A stretch of DNA of 28,654 nt from Desulfobacterales bacterium. GTDB lineage: Bacteria > Desulfobacterota > Desulfobacteria > Desulfobacterales > Desulfobacteraceae. Location of the stretch: the NCBI GenBank assembly GCA_022361535.1, contig JAKSAU010000891.1, positions 1 through 28,654 on the forward strand, written 5' to 3'. Within the stretch, counting starts at the first letter, position 1. Each line of letters opens with the position of its first letter. A program made the position numbers and the translations under genes. Under the pieces are notes generated by a model, which had not been told where the DNA came from, did no database searches, and saw only the letters and a program-made list of their open reading frames with translations. Below are positions 1-8,438 of the stretch, piece by piece.

Positions 1-447
1 AAAAAGATCAACAAATGGGGCAATCGGTTCCGGATTTAAAAAGCAGGCGACTCCCCCCGCAGCCACCAGGGGGTGGATGTGGTTTCGATCAGATGACCGC
101 AGGGGGATGCCTGATGCCCGTAACAAGCGGGCAAGGTTTAAAAAGTCATTCTCAAAGGAGATTGAGAACAGGATCATGTCAAATTGATCCAGGGGTAAAC
201 CGGTTTCAAGGCTTTTTAGATCCCAGGTCTTTTCACGGGTGTCAGGCAAAAAGACCCTTTCACAGGCTATGGCCTCATGTTCATTGGCCAAGCGGTAGAC
301 CGTCTGGAAACCCAGAGAGGACATACCTGCCTTGTAGGTGTTGGGGTAGACCAATGCGACTTTGATCAACCCTCGGCCCCGTTTGACAACAGCCCCTTGT
401 TCCTTTACAGGCTCAGGGGCCCGGACCGGCTTACGCCTCCTTTTCAT
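1..447 (-). CDS. B12-binding radical SAM protein, N-terminal part (cut by window edge)
   Basis: The frame is open for 149 codons from an ATG at 447 to the left edge, so only the N-terminus is seen. After a basic leader (MKRRRKPVR) comes a stretch with VALVYPNTYKAGMSSLGFQ (about residues 31-49), then ACERVFLPDT and later FDMILFSISFENDFLNLARLL. This matches the start of the cobalamin-binding-like domain of large radical SAM proteins of the YgiQ/TIGR03960 type. The CxxxCxxC iron-sulfur motif would lie outside the window. The start codon is only three bases after the ftsZ stop, so it is probably read from the dcw transcript. No good ribosome site precedes the ATG; an AGGAGG lies inside the gene at codons 3-4 with no start codon at a useful distance, so reinitiation after ftsZ is likely. 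Family is fairly sure, substrate unknown. Confidence 0.75.
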   Translation of the reverse strand, partial: MKRRRKPVRAPEPVKEQGAVVKRGRGLIKVALVYPNTYKAGMSSLGFQTVYRLANEHEAIACERVFLPDTREKTWDLKSLETGLPLDQFDMILFSISFENDFLNLARLLRASGIPLRSSDRNHIHPLVAAGGVACFLNPEPIAPFVDLF

Positions 448-450
448 GGA

Positions 451-1752
451 TTAATCAGCTTTTCGTCTCAGGAATGTGGGCACCTCCAGATCATCGTTAT
501 CAAAGTTCATACCATAGTCCTGGACAATATCCTCGTCCCCGACAACCCGTTTCTGGGTAATGCGGACAGGTTCTTCCCAATTGGCCAATTCTTCTTCAGT
601 GGCATCTCTTACAACGCCCCTTGCAATGGTTTCCCGCTGCGCTGTCGGCTGGCTCATGGGATGTCCCAAATCATGTGCCGGAGCAGCAACAGCCTGGGTG
701 GCATAGGCGGCATGAGAGGCCGGCTGTGCAGGTGCTGCTACTGGTTGTGCAGGTTTGGGATCAAATCTGTGCATGTTTTCCGCCAGTTGAGGTTCTTCCT
801 GGCCGATACCAGTTGCAATCACAGTAATGCGCATTTCATCGCCCAGGTCTTCATCAAAGGTCTGGCCCCAGATGATTTCAGCATCATCGCCTACTTCCTC
901 ATAGATACGGTCTGAGGCTTCGGTCATTTCGTCCAGGGTCAAATCGGAAGAAGAGGTGATGTTCATGAGAACCCCTTTGGCACCTGAAATGGAAATGTCT
1001 TCAAGCAGAGGATGGGAAATTGCTTTTTCTGCAGCTTCTGTCGCCCTGTTTTCACCGCTTGCAATACCGATACCCATCAGGGCTTTACCAGCCTTTTGCA
1101 TGGTGGTTTTTACGTCTGCAAAGTCCAGGTTGACATGACCGGGCATCATGATCAGGTCTGTGATGCCTTTAACAGAGTGATGGAGGATCTCATCTGCTTT
1201 GATGAACATATCCACCATACGAGCACCCTTGGGGGCAATGCCGCGGAGCCGGTCATTGGGAATGGTAATCACGGTATCAGTAATTCCATGCAGTTTTTCA
1301 AGTCCGGAAAGCGCGGCTTTCTCGCGTTTCTTGCCTTCAAATGAAAATGGCTTTGAAGCTACGGCAACAGTCAGAATGCCCAAATCTTTACAGATTTCTG
1401 CAATTACAGGTGCGGCACCTGTACCGGTTCCGCCACCAAACCCTGCGGTAATAAATACCATGTGGCTGTCTGAAAGCGCTTCGCGGATTTCATCCATACT
1501 TTCAAGTGCTGCTTCCCGTCCAATGCTGGGATCAGCGCCTGCGCCCAAACCTTCTGTCAGTTCGGTTCCGATCTGGATTTTTACTTCTGCCTTGGACTGA
1601 TCCAGGGCCTGGGCATCGGTGTTGGCAACAATGAATTTTACGCCGCACAGTTTTGCGTCAATCATGTTGTTGACAGCGTTACCGCCAGCACCGCCTACAC
1701 CGATTACTTTAATTTTTGCCGAGTTGTCATTTTCCACATAAGAAAAAGTCAT
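451..1752 (-). CDS. ftsZ: Cell division GTPase FtsZ
   Basis: FtsZ is the tubulin-like GTPase that polymerises into the Z-ring at mid-cell. Seen here: the N-terminal nucleotide-binding segment VIGVGGAGGNAVNNM, the tubulin signature GGGTGTG (about residues 106-112), the synergy-loop region NLDFADVKT, a Pro/Ala/Gln-rich linker (about 320-415) and the C-terminal peptide LEVPTFLRRKAD that binds FtsA and other partners. Length of 433 aa is normal for a proteobacterium. A GTG two codons upstream (1758) is in frame, but it overlaps the ribosome site GGGAGG. The ATG at 1752 sits five bases after that site and is the better start. It follows ftsA by 18 bases and ends three bases before the radical SAM gene. 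Confidence 0.98.
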   Translation of the reverse strand: MTFSYVENDNSAKIKVIGVGGAGGNAVNNMIDAKLCGVKFIVANTDAQALDQSKAEVKIQIGTELTEGLGAGADPSIGREAALESMDEIREALSDSHMVFITAGFGGGTGTGAAPVIAEICKDLGILTVAVASKPFSFEGKKREKAALSGLEKLHGITDTVITIPNDRLRGIAPKGARMVDMFIKADEILHHSVKGITDLIMMPGHVNLDFADVKTTMQKAGKALMGIGIASGENRATEAAEKAISHPLLEDISISGAKGVLMNITSSSDLTLDEMTEASDRIYEEVGDDAEIIWGQTFDEDLGDEMRITVIATGIGQEEPQLAENMHRFDPKPAQPVAAPAQPASHAAYATQAVAAPAHDLGHPMSQPTAQRETIARGVVRDATEEELANWEEPVRITQKRVVGDEDIVQDYGMNFDNDDLEVPTFLRRKAD

Positions 1753-1770
1753 ATCCACCTCCCTAAGGTA

Positions 1771-2997
1771 TTAAATGATATCTTTAAACCACTGTTTCAT
1801 TCTGTTTAATATGTTCTGTACCCCTTGCGATTCCGTATGGCCGATTTCCAGTTTGCAATTTGCACTGGAACCAAAAATCACAAGCCCTACGCCAGTGGCA
1901 TAGGCCGGGTTCTTAACTATGTCTTTGAGTCCTCCGATGCGGTTGGGATCGCCTACCCTGACCGGTACATTGAAGACGGATTCCGCAATCTCGGTAATTC
2001 CGTCCATGACCACACTGCCGCCTGTGAGGACAAAACCGGCAGGAAAGGAGTTTTCCAACCCGTTGGAGAAGAGTTCTTTTTTGAGCAAAGTAAAGATCTC
2101 TTCTACCCGGGGCTCTAATATTTCTGCCAGAATGCCCTTGGCCAAACGTTTGGGATCCCTGCCACCCACGGCCGGTACTTCAATGGTCGCACCGGACCGG
2201 ACATTCTGGGGCACACAGGTACCGTGTTCAATCTTGATTTTCTCCGCTTCAGGCAGGGGGGTCCGCAGCCCGATGGAAATGTCGTTGGTCAGGTTATGTC
2301 CGCCAACGGTAAGCTCGTAAATGAACTTGACGTTATTGTCCTTGAACAAGGCAAGGTCTGTAGTGCCTCCGCCCATGTCCGCTAGTACACAGCCAAGTTC
2401 CTTTTCTTCATCCGTTAGCACAGCCTGTCCTGAGGCAAGGGATTCCAAGGCAATATCACACACCTCAAGCCCTGCTTTGTTGCAGCATTTAACAATGTTT
2501 CTTGCCGAGGAAACCGCGCCGGTAACGATGTGAATCTTTGCCTCGAGCCGGATGGCCGTCATACCCACAGGATTCTGGATAGATTCCATGTCATCAACGA
2601 TAAATTCCTGGGGAATGACATGGAGAATCTCACGGTCCGTGGGAATGGCAACAGCTTTGGCTGCATCAATAACCCTTTCCACATCACTTTCCGTAATTTC
2701 CCGCCCTTTGATGGCAATAATGCCATGGCTGTTGAATCCTTTGATGTGGTTGCCTGCAATGCCAACATACACGGAGGAAATATCACAGCCGGCCATAAGC
2801 TCAGCTTCTTCGATTGCCTTTTTAATCGAATCTACTGTGGACTCGATATTTACAACCGAACCTTTGCGCAAGCCCGTGGACGGATGGGAACCCACACCAA
2901 TGATGTTGATTTCCTCATCCAGCATCTCTCCCACCACTGCGCATATCTTGGTGGTACCGATGTCCAGACCTACTAATATTTTTTCATTTCCCTGCAA
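1771..2997 (-). CDS. ftsA: Cell division protein FtsA, actin-like Z-ring membrane anchor
   Basis: FtsA is an actin-family ATPase that ties FtsZ filaments to the inner membrane and recruits later division proteins. The phosphate-1 motif LDIGTTKICAVVG (about residues 11-23) and the phosphate-2 motif ADMGGGTTDLALF (about 206-218) are intact. The protein ends in an amphipathic helix, ILNRMKQWFKDII, the usual membrane-targeting sequence. Length 408 aa is typical. The only sensible start is a TTG at 2997, one base after the ftsQ stop, with AGGGGG six bases upstream inside the end of ftsQ; an ATG nearby is out of frame. The weak start and tight junction suggest translational coupling to ftsQ. Confidence 0.97.
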   Translation of the reverse strand: MQGNEKILVGLDIGTTKICAVVGEMLDEEINIIGVGSHPSTGLRKGSVVNIESTVDSIKKAIEEAELMAGCDISSVYVGIAGNHIKGFNSHGIIAIKGREITESDVERVIDAAKAVAIPTDREILHVIPQEFIVDDMESIQNPVGMTAIRLEAKIHIVTGAVSSARNIVKCCNKAGLEVCDIALESLASGQAVLTDEEKELGCVLADMGGGTTDLALFKDNNVKFIYELTVGGHNLTNDISIGLRTPLPEAEKIKIEHGTCVPQNVRSGATIEVPAVGGRDPKRLAKGILAEILEPRVEEIFTLLKKELFSNGLENSFPAGFVLTGGSVVMDGITEIAESVFNVPVRVGDPNRIGGLKDIVKNPAYATGVGLVIFGSSANCKLEIGHTESQGVQNILNRMKQWFKDII

Positions 2998-2998
2998 A

Positions 2999-3898
2999 TT
3001 AAACCCCCTTTTCTAAAGTGTTGTGCAGAGCATCTTCTGTCTTAATAAATATTTTTTCTAGGTTGTAAAGATCCATGGCCAAAATGGTTTTGGAAGGAAA
3101 TTGTGCCTCCATATATTGGCTGATCTTTTTCGCCCTATTCAGTTTTTCTTCAAACCTGTCAAATCCAAGTTTGACGGGGATTAAAGTTCTTTTCTGCTCT
3201 TCATTTTCTATGATGTCGCCAGTATAAATTCTTTTATTGTAAATGTCTAGCGTTTTTATTAAAATTCCAGTATTTTCGTCCCCATGAATTGTCATGACCT
3301 GACCAATCCCGCGAACCCTCAAAAGGTCCATGATGGCATTGAACAAATCACCCTCAAAAAGGTAGGTATTGTCGGACAAACTTAAGTCTACACCGGAAAT
3401 GACCGGCAGGCTGTTCAGATGATCCTCTTCCGGCTCATATTCTTTGAATGGAACCCCTTGCGTATTGATAATGATATCAGCCAGGTTTTCAATCGTAACG
3501 ATGGCCAAAGGTGTATGCTCCTCAATCGCAATGGATATGGTGGAGAGCAGCCCTCGTTTCACCACAGCTTTTGAGATCCAGGGATGAGCTTTGAGCTGCT
3601 TTTCCAGGACGTCCAGGCGCAGTTCAAAGATATTGGATGGCATGTCCAGGCCGGTCCTGGAAAGCACTTCTTGTCTTGTCACCCTGTCCATGCCTGATAT
3701 ATCAATGGTTTTAACTTCAAAAAACGGGCTTTGAACTACAGCATCATGAAGGTAGATTGCACCTAAACTCATGATCGCCATCATGAAAATGACTGAAATC
3801 AGTTTTACAACGGATTTGCCCTTGGGAGCAGCTTGTGGGCTTTTCTCACTACGGGGCTGCGGCTTATACCTGTTGGGTTTTATTTTTTTAGTCGCCAA
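2999..3898 (-). CDS. ftsQ: Cell division protein FtsQ
   Basis: FtsQ is a bitopic inner-membrane protein linking the Z-ring to septal wall synthesis through FtsL and FtsB. Visible: a basic cytoplasmic tail (residues 1-28), one membrane segment (about 29-52, LISVIFMMAIMSLGAIYL), a POTRA domain starting near FFEVKTIDISGMDRVTRQEVL, and the FtsQ/DivIB C-terminal region. The 299-aa length fits. The start is a TTG at 3898 that overlaps the last 11 bases of murB; a GGAGG lies nine bases upstream. Assignment rests on architecture, the POTRA motif and the position between murB and ftsA, since FtsQ sequences diverge quickly. Confidence 0.93.
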   Translation of the reverse strand: MATKKIKPNRYKPQPRSEKSPQAAPKGKSVVKLISVIFMMAIMSLGAIYLHDAVVQSPFFEVKTIDISGMDRVTRQEVLSRTGLDMPSNIFELRLDVLEKQLKAHPWISKAVVKRGLLSTISIAIEEHTPLAIVTIENLADIIINTQGVPFKEYEPEEDHLNSLPVISGVDLSLSDNTYLFEGDLFNAIMDLLRVRGIGQVMTIHGDENTGILIKTLDIYNKRIYTGDIIENEEQKRTLIPVKLGFDRFEEKLNRAKKISQYMEAQFPSKTILAMDLYNLEKIFIKTEDALHNTLEKGV

Positions 3899-4817
3899 TG
3901 GTTTTTACCTCCGCGTTTAGTTTGATCCCAAATTTTTCATATACACGCTCCTGGACAACTTGTTTGAGGGCCAGGATGTCTTTGCACTGAGCGTTCTCAT
4001 GATTGACGATAAAGTTGGCGTGCAGATCCGATACCATGGCACCATTGAGCTTGAACCCCTTTAAGCCTGCCTGTTCAATAAGCCATCCGGCAGGCTTGTC
4101 CTGTGACGGGTTTTTAAAAAAACAACCGCCGCTGGCCATGGAAACAGGCTGAGTTGACCGCTTTGCTTTTAAATTGACTTCATGGGCTGACCTGACCAAT
4201 TCAGGATCAGCTTGCTCTAGTAAAAGTTGGGCACGTAGCAAAATAATGTTTTCCAGCTCTAATTTTCTATAAGAGAAGTTCAGTTCATCTTTTTTAAGGG
4301 TTTCTATTTCTAATGTCTGCAGATTGAGAATTTCAACTTTCTTGATAACCTGGCTCATGTCACCCTTGAAAGATCCTGCATTCATAATAATGGCACCACC
4401 TAAAGTGCCTGGTATACCGGCTGCCCATTCCAAGCCTGAAAAGCCTTTTTCTAAAGCGTATTTGCATAGGGTGGCCAGTCTTTCGCCTGTAAGAGCTGAT
4501 ATGGTTACTTTTGTGTCTTGGGGTTTTTTACCCGGGCTTTCCTGCTCAACACCCTGTTTAAAGGAAGACAGTATGATAACAAGTCCCCTGATTCCTTTGT
4601 CCGACACCAGTGTATTTGTACCGCCCCCAAAAATAGTGACAGGAATCTGGGCTTTGCGGGCTGTTTTTACCATGGAAAGTAGGTCTTCCACAGTTTCAGG
4701 TCGGCCAAGCAGATCTGCAGGTCCACCCACCCTAAAGCTTGTGAACGTTGCCATGGGTTGGTCTTTTTCCACAGCAAGTCCATTGAAAAGAGTTGTTATG
4801 TCGGGGCGTATTGCCAT
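3888..4817 (-). CDS. murB: UDP-N-acetylenolpyruvoylglucosamine reductase MurB
   Basis: MurB is the cytoplasmic FAD enzyme that reduces UDP-GlcNAc-enolpyruvate with NADPH to UDP-MurNAc. The FAD-binding domain shows TSFRVGGPADLL (about 26-37), IFGGGTNTLVSD (about 62-73) and AGIPGTLGGAIIMNAGSF (133-150). The substrate domain shows the active-site motif GGCFFKNP at 230-237, in which Cys232 takes the place usually held by a serine proton donor. At 309 aa it is a short, type II-like MurB. The ATG at 4817 follows the murC stop by four bases. The nearest SD-like GGAG is 13 bases upstream and weak, so coupling to murC is likely. It overlaps ftsQ by 11 bases; ddl, often found at this spot in other dcw clusters, is absent. 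Confidence 0.96.
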   Translation of the reverse strand: MAIRPDITTLFNGLAVEKDQPMATFTSFRVGGPADLLGRPETVEDLLSMVKTARKAQIPVTIFGGGTNTLVSDKGIRGLVIILSSFKQGVEQESPGKKPQDTKVTISALTGERLATLCKYALEKGFSGLEWAAGIPGTLGGAIIMNAGSFKGDMSQVIKKVEILNLQTLEIETLKKDELNFSYRKLELENIILLRAQLLLEQADPELVRSAHEVNLKAKRSTQPVSMASGGCFFKNPSQDKPAGWLIEQAGLKGFKLNGAMVSDLHANFIVNHENAQCKDILALKQVVQERVYEKFGIKLNAEVKTIGD

Positions 4818-4821
4818 CTAT

Positions 4822-6189
4822 TTATAAAATCTCCACCAATTTTTCGCCCAGTGTGTATACATCTCCCGCACCCAGGGTAAGTACCATGTCCCCTTCTTTG
4901 GCCTTGTGGGTAATCATTGATAAAGCCTGGGTAAAATCAGGAGCAAACTCTGCTTCTTTATGGCCGTGGGCCCGGATGCCTTTGACCAGTTCGTTTGCAT
5001 CCACACCTGGAATAGGGTCTTCAGACGCCGCATAAATGGGCAGTACCATCAGGATATCAGATTGGTAAAAGGCGCGTGTAAAATCATCAAACAAGGCTTG
5101 GGTCCTGGTGTATCTGTGTGGCTGAAAAACGACGATAAGCCGTTTGTCAGGATAACTTTCCCTTACCGCCGTAAGTGTTGCCATGATCTCTGTTGGGTGA
5201 TGGCCGTAATCATCCATCACAGTAATCCCTTTTTTCTTTCCTTTTATTTCAAGGCGCCGTTTTACCCCTTTAATTTTTTCAAGAGCCTTTTTAATGGTTT
5301 CAAAGGGAATATTGAGTTCAAGCCCTGTGGCAATGCCTGCCATTGCATTTAAGATGTTGTGTTGGCCTGCAATATTCAAAAGGATTTCGCCTAAGTCTGC
5401 ATCCTTTTGGAACACGGAAAATATTGCTTTGCCGTTTTCAAACCGGATGTTACGGGCCTGGAGGTCTGACTGGGCGGTTAAGCCGTATGTCGTGTACCTT
5501 ACATTAATCCTGGGCAGGATATCTTGAATGTGTTCATTGTCGAGACAAAGAATGGCAAGCCCGTAAAAAGGTATTGAATTGATAAACTGGACAAACTTGT
5601 CTTTGATGTCTTCAATGTCCTTGTAGAAATCAAGGTGCTCAAGGTCAATATTGGTGACCGCTGCTATGGCAGGGGCATATTTAAGAAAAGATCCGTCGCT
5701 TTCATCTGCTTCAGCTACGATAAAGTCGCCGCTCCCGTGGAGGGCATTGGTGTCCAGGCCCTGGAGAAGACCTCCGATAATAACCGTGGGGTCAAGTCCT
5801 GCCGTATTCAGGATTTGGGATATCATTGACGTTGTAGAGGTCTTCCCATGGGCGCCGGATACGGCAATGGAGTATTTGATCCGCATCAGTTCTGCCAACA
5901 TTTCTGCCCTGGGAATAATGGGCAGTCCGAGTTCTTTTGCCTTTACTACTTCAGGATTCTCTTTGGCTATGGCGGAGGAGGTAACCACCACGTTGACTTC
6001 GCGTATATTATCCTTGGCATGGCCTTTATAAACAGTCGCCCCTTTGCTTTCAAGCCGTTCGGTAATATGGGAGAGCTTTAAATCTGATCCGGACACGGTA
6101 TAACCTAAGTTCAACAGGAGTTCGGCAATGCCGCTCATGCCGATGCCACCGATACCTACAAAATGGATATGGTAATTGGGTTGATACAT
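4822..6189 (-). CDS. murC: UDP-N-acetylmuramate--L-alanine ligase MurC
   Basis: MurC is the first amino-acid ligase of the peptidoglycan stem, joining L-Ala to UDP-MurNAc with ATP in the cytoplasm. The N-terminal UDP-binding loop GIGGIGMSG (12-20), the ATP loop GAHGKTSTT (112-120), the central-domain EADESDGSF and the C-terminal DDYGHHPTEI are all present. Length 455 aa is normal. The ATG at 6189 is one base after the murG stop, with a good AAGGAGAG seven bases upstream inside the murG tail. All recognised Mur-ligase residues look intact. Confidence 0.98.
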   Translation of the reverse strand: MYQPNYHIHFVGIGGIGMSGIAELLLNLGYTVSGSDLKLSHITERLESKGATVYKGHAKDNIREVNVVVTSSAIAKENPEVVKAKELGLPIIPRAEMLAELMRIKYSIAVSGAHGKTSTTSMISQILNTAGLDPTVIIGGLLQGLDTNALHGSGDFIVAEADESDGSFLKYAPAIAAVTNIDLEHLDFYKDIEDIKDKFVQFINSIPFYGLAILCLDNEHIQDILPRINVRYTTYGLTAQSDLQARNIRFENGKAIFSVFQKDADLGEILLNIAGQHNILNAMAGIATGLELNIPFETIKKALEKIKGVKRRLEIKGKKKGITVMDDYGHHPTEIMATLTAVRESYPDKRLIVVFQPHRYTRTQALFDDFTRAFYQSDILMVLPIYAASEDPIPGVDANELVKGIRAHGHKEAEFAPDFTQALSMITHKAKEGDMVLTLGAGDVYTLGEKLVEIL

Positions 6190-6190
6190 A

Positions 6191-7306
6191 TTAAATCTCT
6201 CCTTTTGCTATCGGTCCCAGGATGTGCCCGGCAATACGGTCTGCGCCATGGGGCATTGCCAGGGAGGCTGCAGCCTTTCCCATATTCTCAAGTTTTTCAG
6301 GATTGGTTCTCAAGTCCTGGATTAATTCAAACAGTTTTTCACCGGTCAGATCCTTATCTGCGACCATTAAAGCTGCACCTTTATCTGCAAGGTTTTTGGC
6401 ATTGGCGGTCTGATGATCGTCAGCAGCATAGGGAAAAGGAATCAGGATGGCTGGCTTGCCCTTGATGCACAGTTCAGACAAGGTGCCTGCACCGGCCCTG
6501 CTGATGACCAGCTCAGCCCGGTCCTGAATGGCCGGCATGTCATGGAAAAAGGCCTGGGCTGCACATTTGATATTTTGTGCGTCATAAAATGCTTTCACTT
6601 CTGTTTCGCTCAACTTGCCGCTCTGGTGAACAATGAACAGGTTGTCCTTATCTTCGATCAGCTCAACAGCTTTGGTAAATGCGGTATTGATTGACACGGC
6701 CCCCTGGCTTCCACCTGTAACCAGGATTAAAAAGTCTTTTTCATTCACCTGTTCCAGGATGGTTTTTGTATCATCCTCAGTCTTACGGTTTTCGGAACGA
6801 CGGACAGGATTGCCAACCAAAATAGTTTTTTCGTTAATGGGCAATCCCTTTGTTTGTTCAAAAGAGATGAAAATAGTATGTGCGATTTTGGACAACAATC
6901 TGTTTGTCATTCCCGGTATGGCGTTTTGTTCCTGGATGGCGGTCTGCCTGAAAAGAAGACGGCCTGCAAGAACAAGTGCAAATGAAGAGAACCCGCCAAC
7001 TCCCATGATGAAATCTGCACGGAACCGAAAAAGAATCCACATGGCTTGGATCAGGCTGATGAAAACCAGTGCTGCAGACCATGCTTTACTGACGAGGCTG
7101 CCGCCTTTGATGGGCCGAGACAAAATGGTCTTGTGGGCAAACCCATAGCGTGACAAGGTGTTGACCTCAAAGGGGGCGTTGGTTCCTACAAAAAGGATTT
7201 TTGTATCTGGTGCTTTTTCCATAAGCGCCTGGGCTACGGCAATTCCCGGGAAGAGATGCCCCCCTGTTTTTCCGCCGGCTATGACAATATGCTTACTATT
7301 TTTCAT
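6191..7306 (-). CDS. murG: Lipid II synthase MurG (N-acetylglucosaminyltransferase)
   Basis: MurG is a GT-B glycosyltransferase that adds GlcNAc to lipid I at the inner face of the membrane, giving lipid II. The N-terminal glycine-rich loop reads GGKTGGH (11-17), where most homologues have GGGTGGH; the following LFPGIAVAQAL is normal. The C-terminal donor-binding half has TGGSQGAVSIN and SRAGAGTLSEL, then PAILIPFPYAADDHQTANA, the UDP-GlcNAc site. Length 371 aa is typical. The ATG at 7306 lies inside the last codons of ftsW (11-base overlap), which suggests coupling. Confidence 0.97.
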   Translation of the reverse strand: MKNSKHIVIAGGKTGGHLFPGIAVAQALMEKAPDTKILFVGTNAPFEVNTLSRYGFAHKTILSRPIKGGSLVSKAWSAALVFISLIQAMWILFRFRADFIMGVGGFSSFALVLAGRLLFRQTAIQEQNAIPGMTNRLLSKIAHTIFISFEQTKGLPINEKTILVGNPVRRSENRKTEDDTKTILEQVNEKDFLILVTGGSQGAVSINTAFTKAVELIEDKDNLFIVHQSGKLSETEVKAFYDAQNIKCAAQAFFHDMPAIQDRAELVISRAGAGTLSELCIKGKPAILIPFPYAADDHQTANAKNLADKGAALMVADKDLTGEKLFELIQDLRTNPEKLENMGKAAASLAMPHGADRIAGHILGPIAKGEI

Positions 7307-8438
7307 GAGTCGCCGACGCTCCTATATTCATTAAAATACCCATAGCTGCCATATTGATGATCAACGAGGTGCCCCCGTATGAAATAAAGGGAAGGGTCAA
7401 CCCTTTGGTTGGCAATACTCCCAAAGCGACACCTGTGTTGATAATAACTTGAACACCGATGTACAACGTGATGCCTGAAGCGGTAATTGCACCAAAAAAG
7501 GTGTCTGCCTGTCTGGCGATTCGTGTGCCTGTGACAAGGATGATGCCGTAAAGGCTTAAAATAGCCATGACGCCAATAAGTCCGAGTTCCTCTCCGATAA
7601 TGGAAAAAATAAAATCAGTATGGGGTTCGGGCAGGTAATGCATCTTCTGCATGCCAAGTCCGATTCCTTTACCGGTAAGACCGCCTGAGCCAAATGCCTT
7701 GAGGGAATTTGTGATCTGATAACCAGTGTTGTAGGGGTCTTCCCAGGGGTTTAAAAAGGTCATAATCCGCAGAAGGCGGTATTCCACTTTGAAAATCAAG
7801 AAATAGACGATCGGGATGACAAGAGGCAGAGGGCTGAGCAGATGAAGTAGTCTAACGCCTGCCACAAACATCATGCCCCAGCAGATCATTCCCATCACCA
7901 CAATAGTGCCGAAATCCGGCTGGTTGATGATGAGTATTGCAAACAAAGCAAAAACCACTGCATGGGGTAGAAAGCCGATAGAGTATTGGCGGATCATTTC
8001 CTGTTTTTTGGAAAGTGAGTAGGCCATGAACAGAATCAGGGCCAGTTTTCCAAACTCCGCTGGCTGGAATGTAACGCCGCCCAAACTGATCCACCTATAT
8101 GCACCGCCAGCCTTGACATTTAATGCCGGTATCAGTACGGCTATCAAAAGAGCGACGGCAGCAAAAAGAATGATATATGCAAAACTCTTGTATAACTTGT
8201 AAGGAAAAGAGGCTGCCGTATACATAACCCCCAGACTTAACGCTAAGAATACGGCCTGCCGCTTCATGTAGTAAAACAGGGTGTTATGGTCTTCCATGCT
8301 GATCGCTGAAGAAGCCGAATACACCATCACTAAACCAATACCAGCCAGAAGCAATACCGGAAAAAGGATAGACTTTTCTTTAAAGAAAGGATGCAGCCGG
8401 CCGGGCTTGTATCCGGAACCGGATTTCGGCTTATTCAT
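7296..8438 (-). CDS. ftsW: Septal peptidoglycan glycosyltransferase FtsW (SEDS family)
   Basis: FtsW is the SEDS-family polymerase that, with its partner FtsI, makes septal glycan strands from lipid II. The protein is strongly hydrophobic with about ten membrane segments. SEDS landmarks include GGAYRWISLGGVTFQPAEFGK, the large extracytoplasmic loop NPWEDPYNTGYQITNSLKAF followed by GKGIGLGMQKMHYLPEPHTDFIF split around it, IGEELGLIG, and the C-terminal LPFISYGGTSLI. A cytoplasmic tail of about 20 residues precedes the first helix. Length 380 aa is normal. The ATG at 8438 has AGGAGG six bases upstream, within the end of murD, which it overlaps by eight bases. Position between murD and murG favours FtsW over RodA. 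Confidence 0.96.
   Translation of the reverse strand: MNKPKSGSGYKPGRLHPFFKEKSILFPVLLLAGIGLVMVYSASSAISMEDHNTLFYYMKRQAVFLALSLGVMYTAASFPYKLYKSFAYIILFAAVALLIAVLIPALNVKAGGAYRWISLGGVTFQPAEFGKLALILFMAYSLSKKQEMIRQYSIGFLPHAVVFALFAILIINQPDFGTIVVMGMICWGMMFVAGVRLLHLLSPLPLVIPIVYFLIFKVEYRLLRIMTFLNPWEDPYNTGYQITNSLKAFGSGGLTGKGIGLGMQKMHYLPEPHTDFIFSIIGEELGLIGVMAILSLYGIILVTGTRIARQADTFFGAITASGITLYIGVQVIINTGVALGVLPTKGLTLPFISYGGTSLIINMAAMGILMNIGASATHEK

Noticed and set aside
277..915. Plus-strand open frame of 212 codons opposite ftsZ and the radical SAM gene
   Set aside because: The minus strand encodes clear FtsZ and radical SAM sequence over this stretch; the plus frame resembles no protein.
1756..1758. GTG at 1758 as the ftsZ start
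   Set aside because: It overlaps the ribosome binding site that serves the ATG at 1752.
4818..4821. A missing or broken ddl gene between murC and ftsQ
   Set aside because: murC, murB and ftsQ are separated by four bases or overlap, so there is no remnant; ddl is simply elsewhere in the genome.
6633..7148. Plus-strand open frame of 171 codons opposite murG
   Set aside because: Antisense to conserved MurG motifs, with no ribosome site or recognisable domain.
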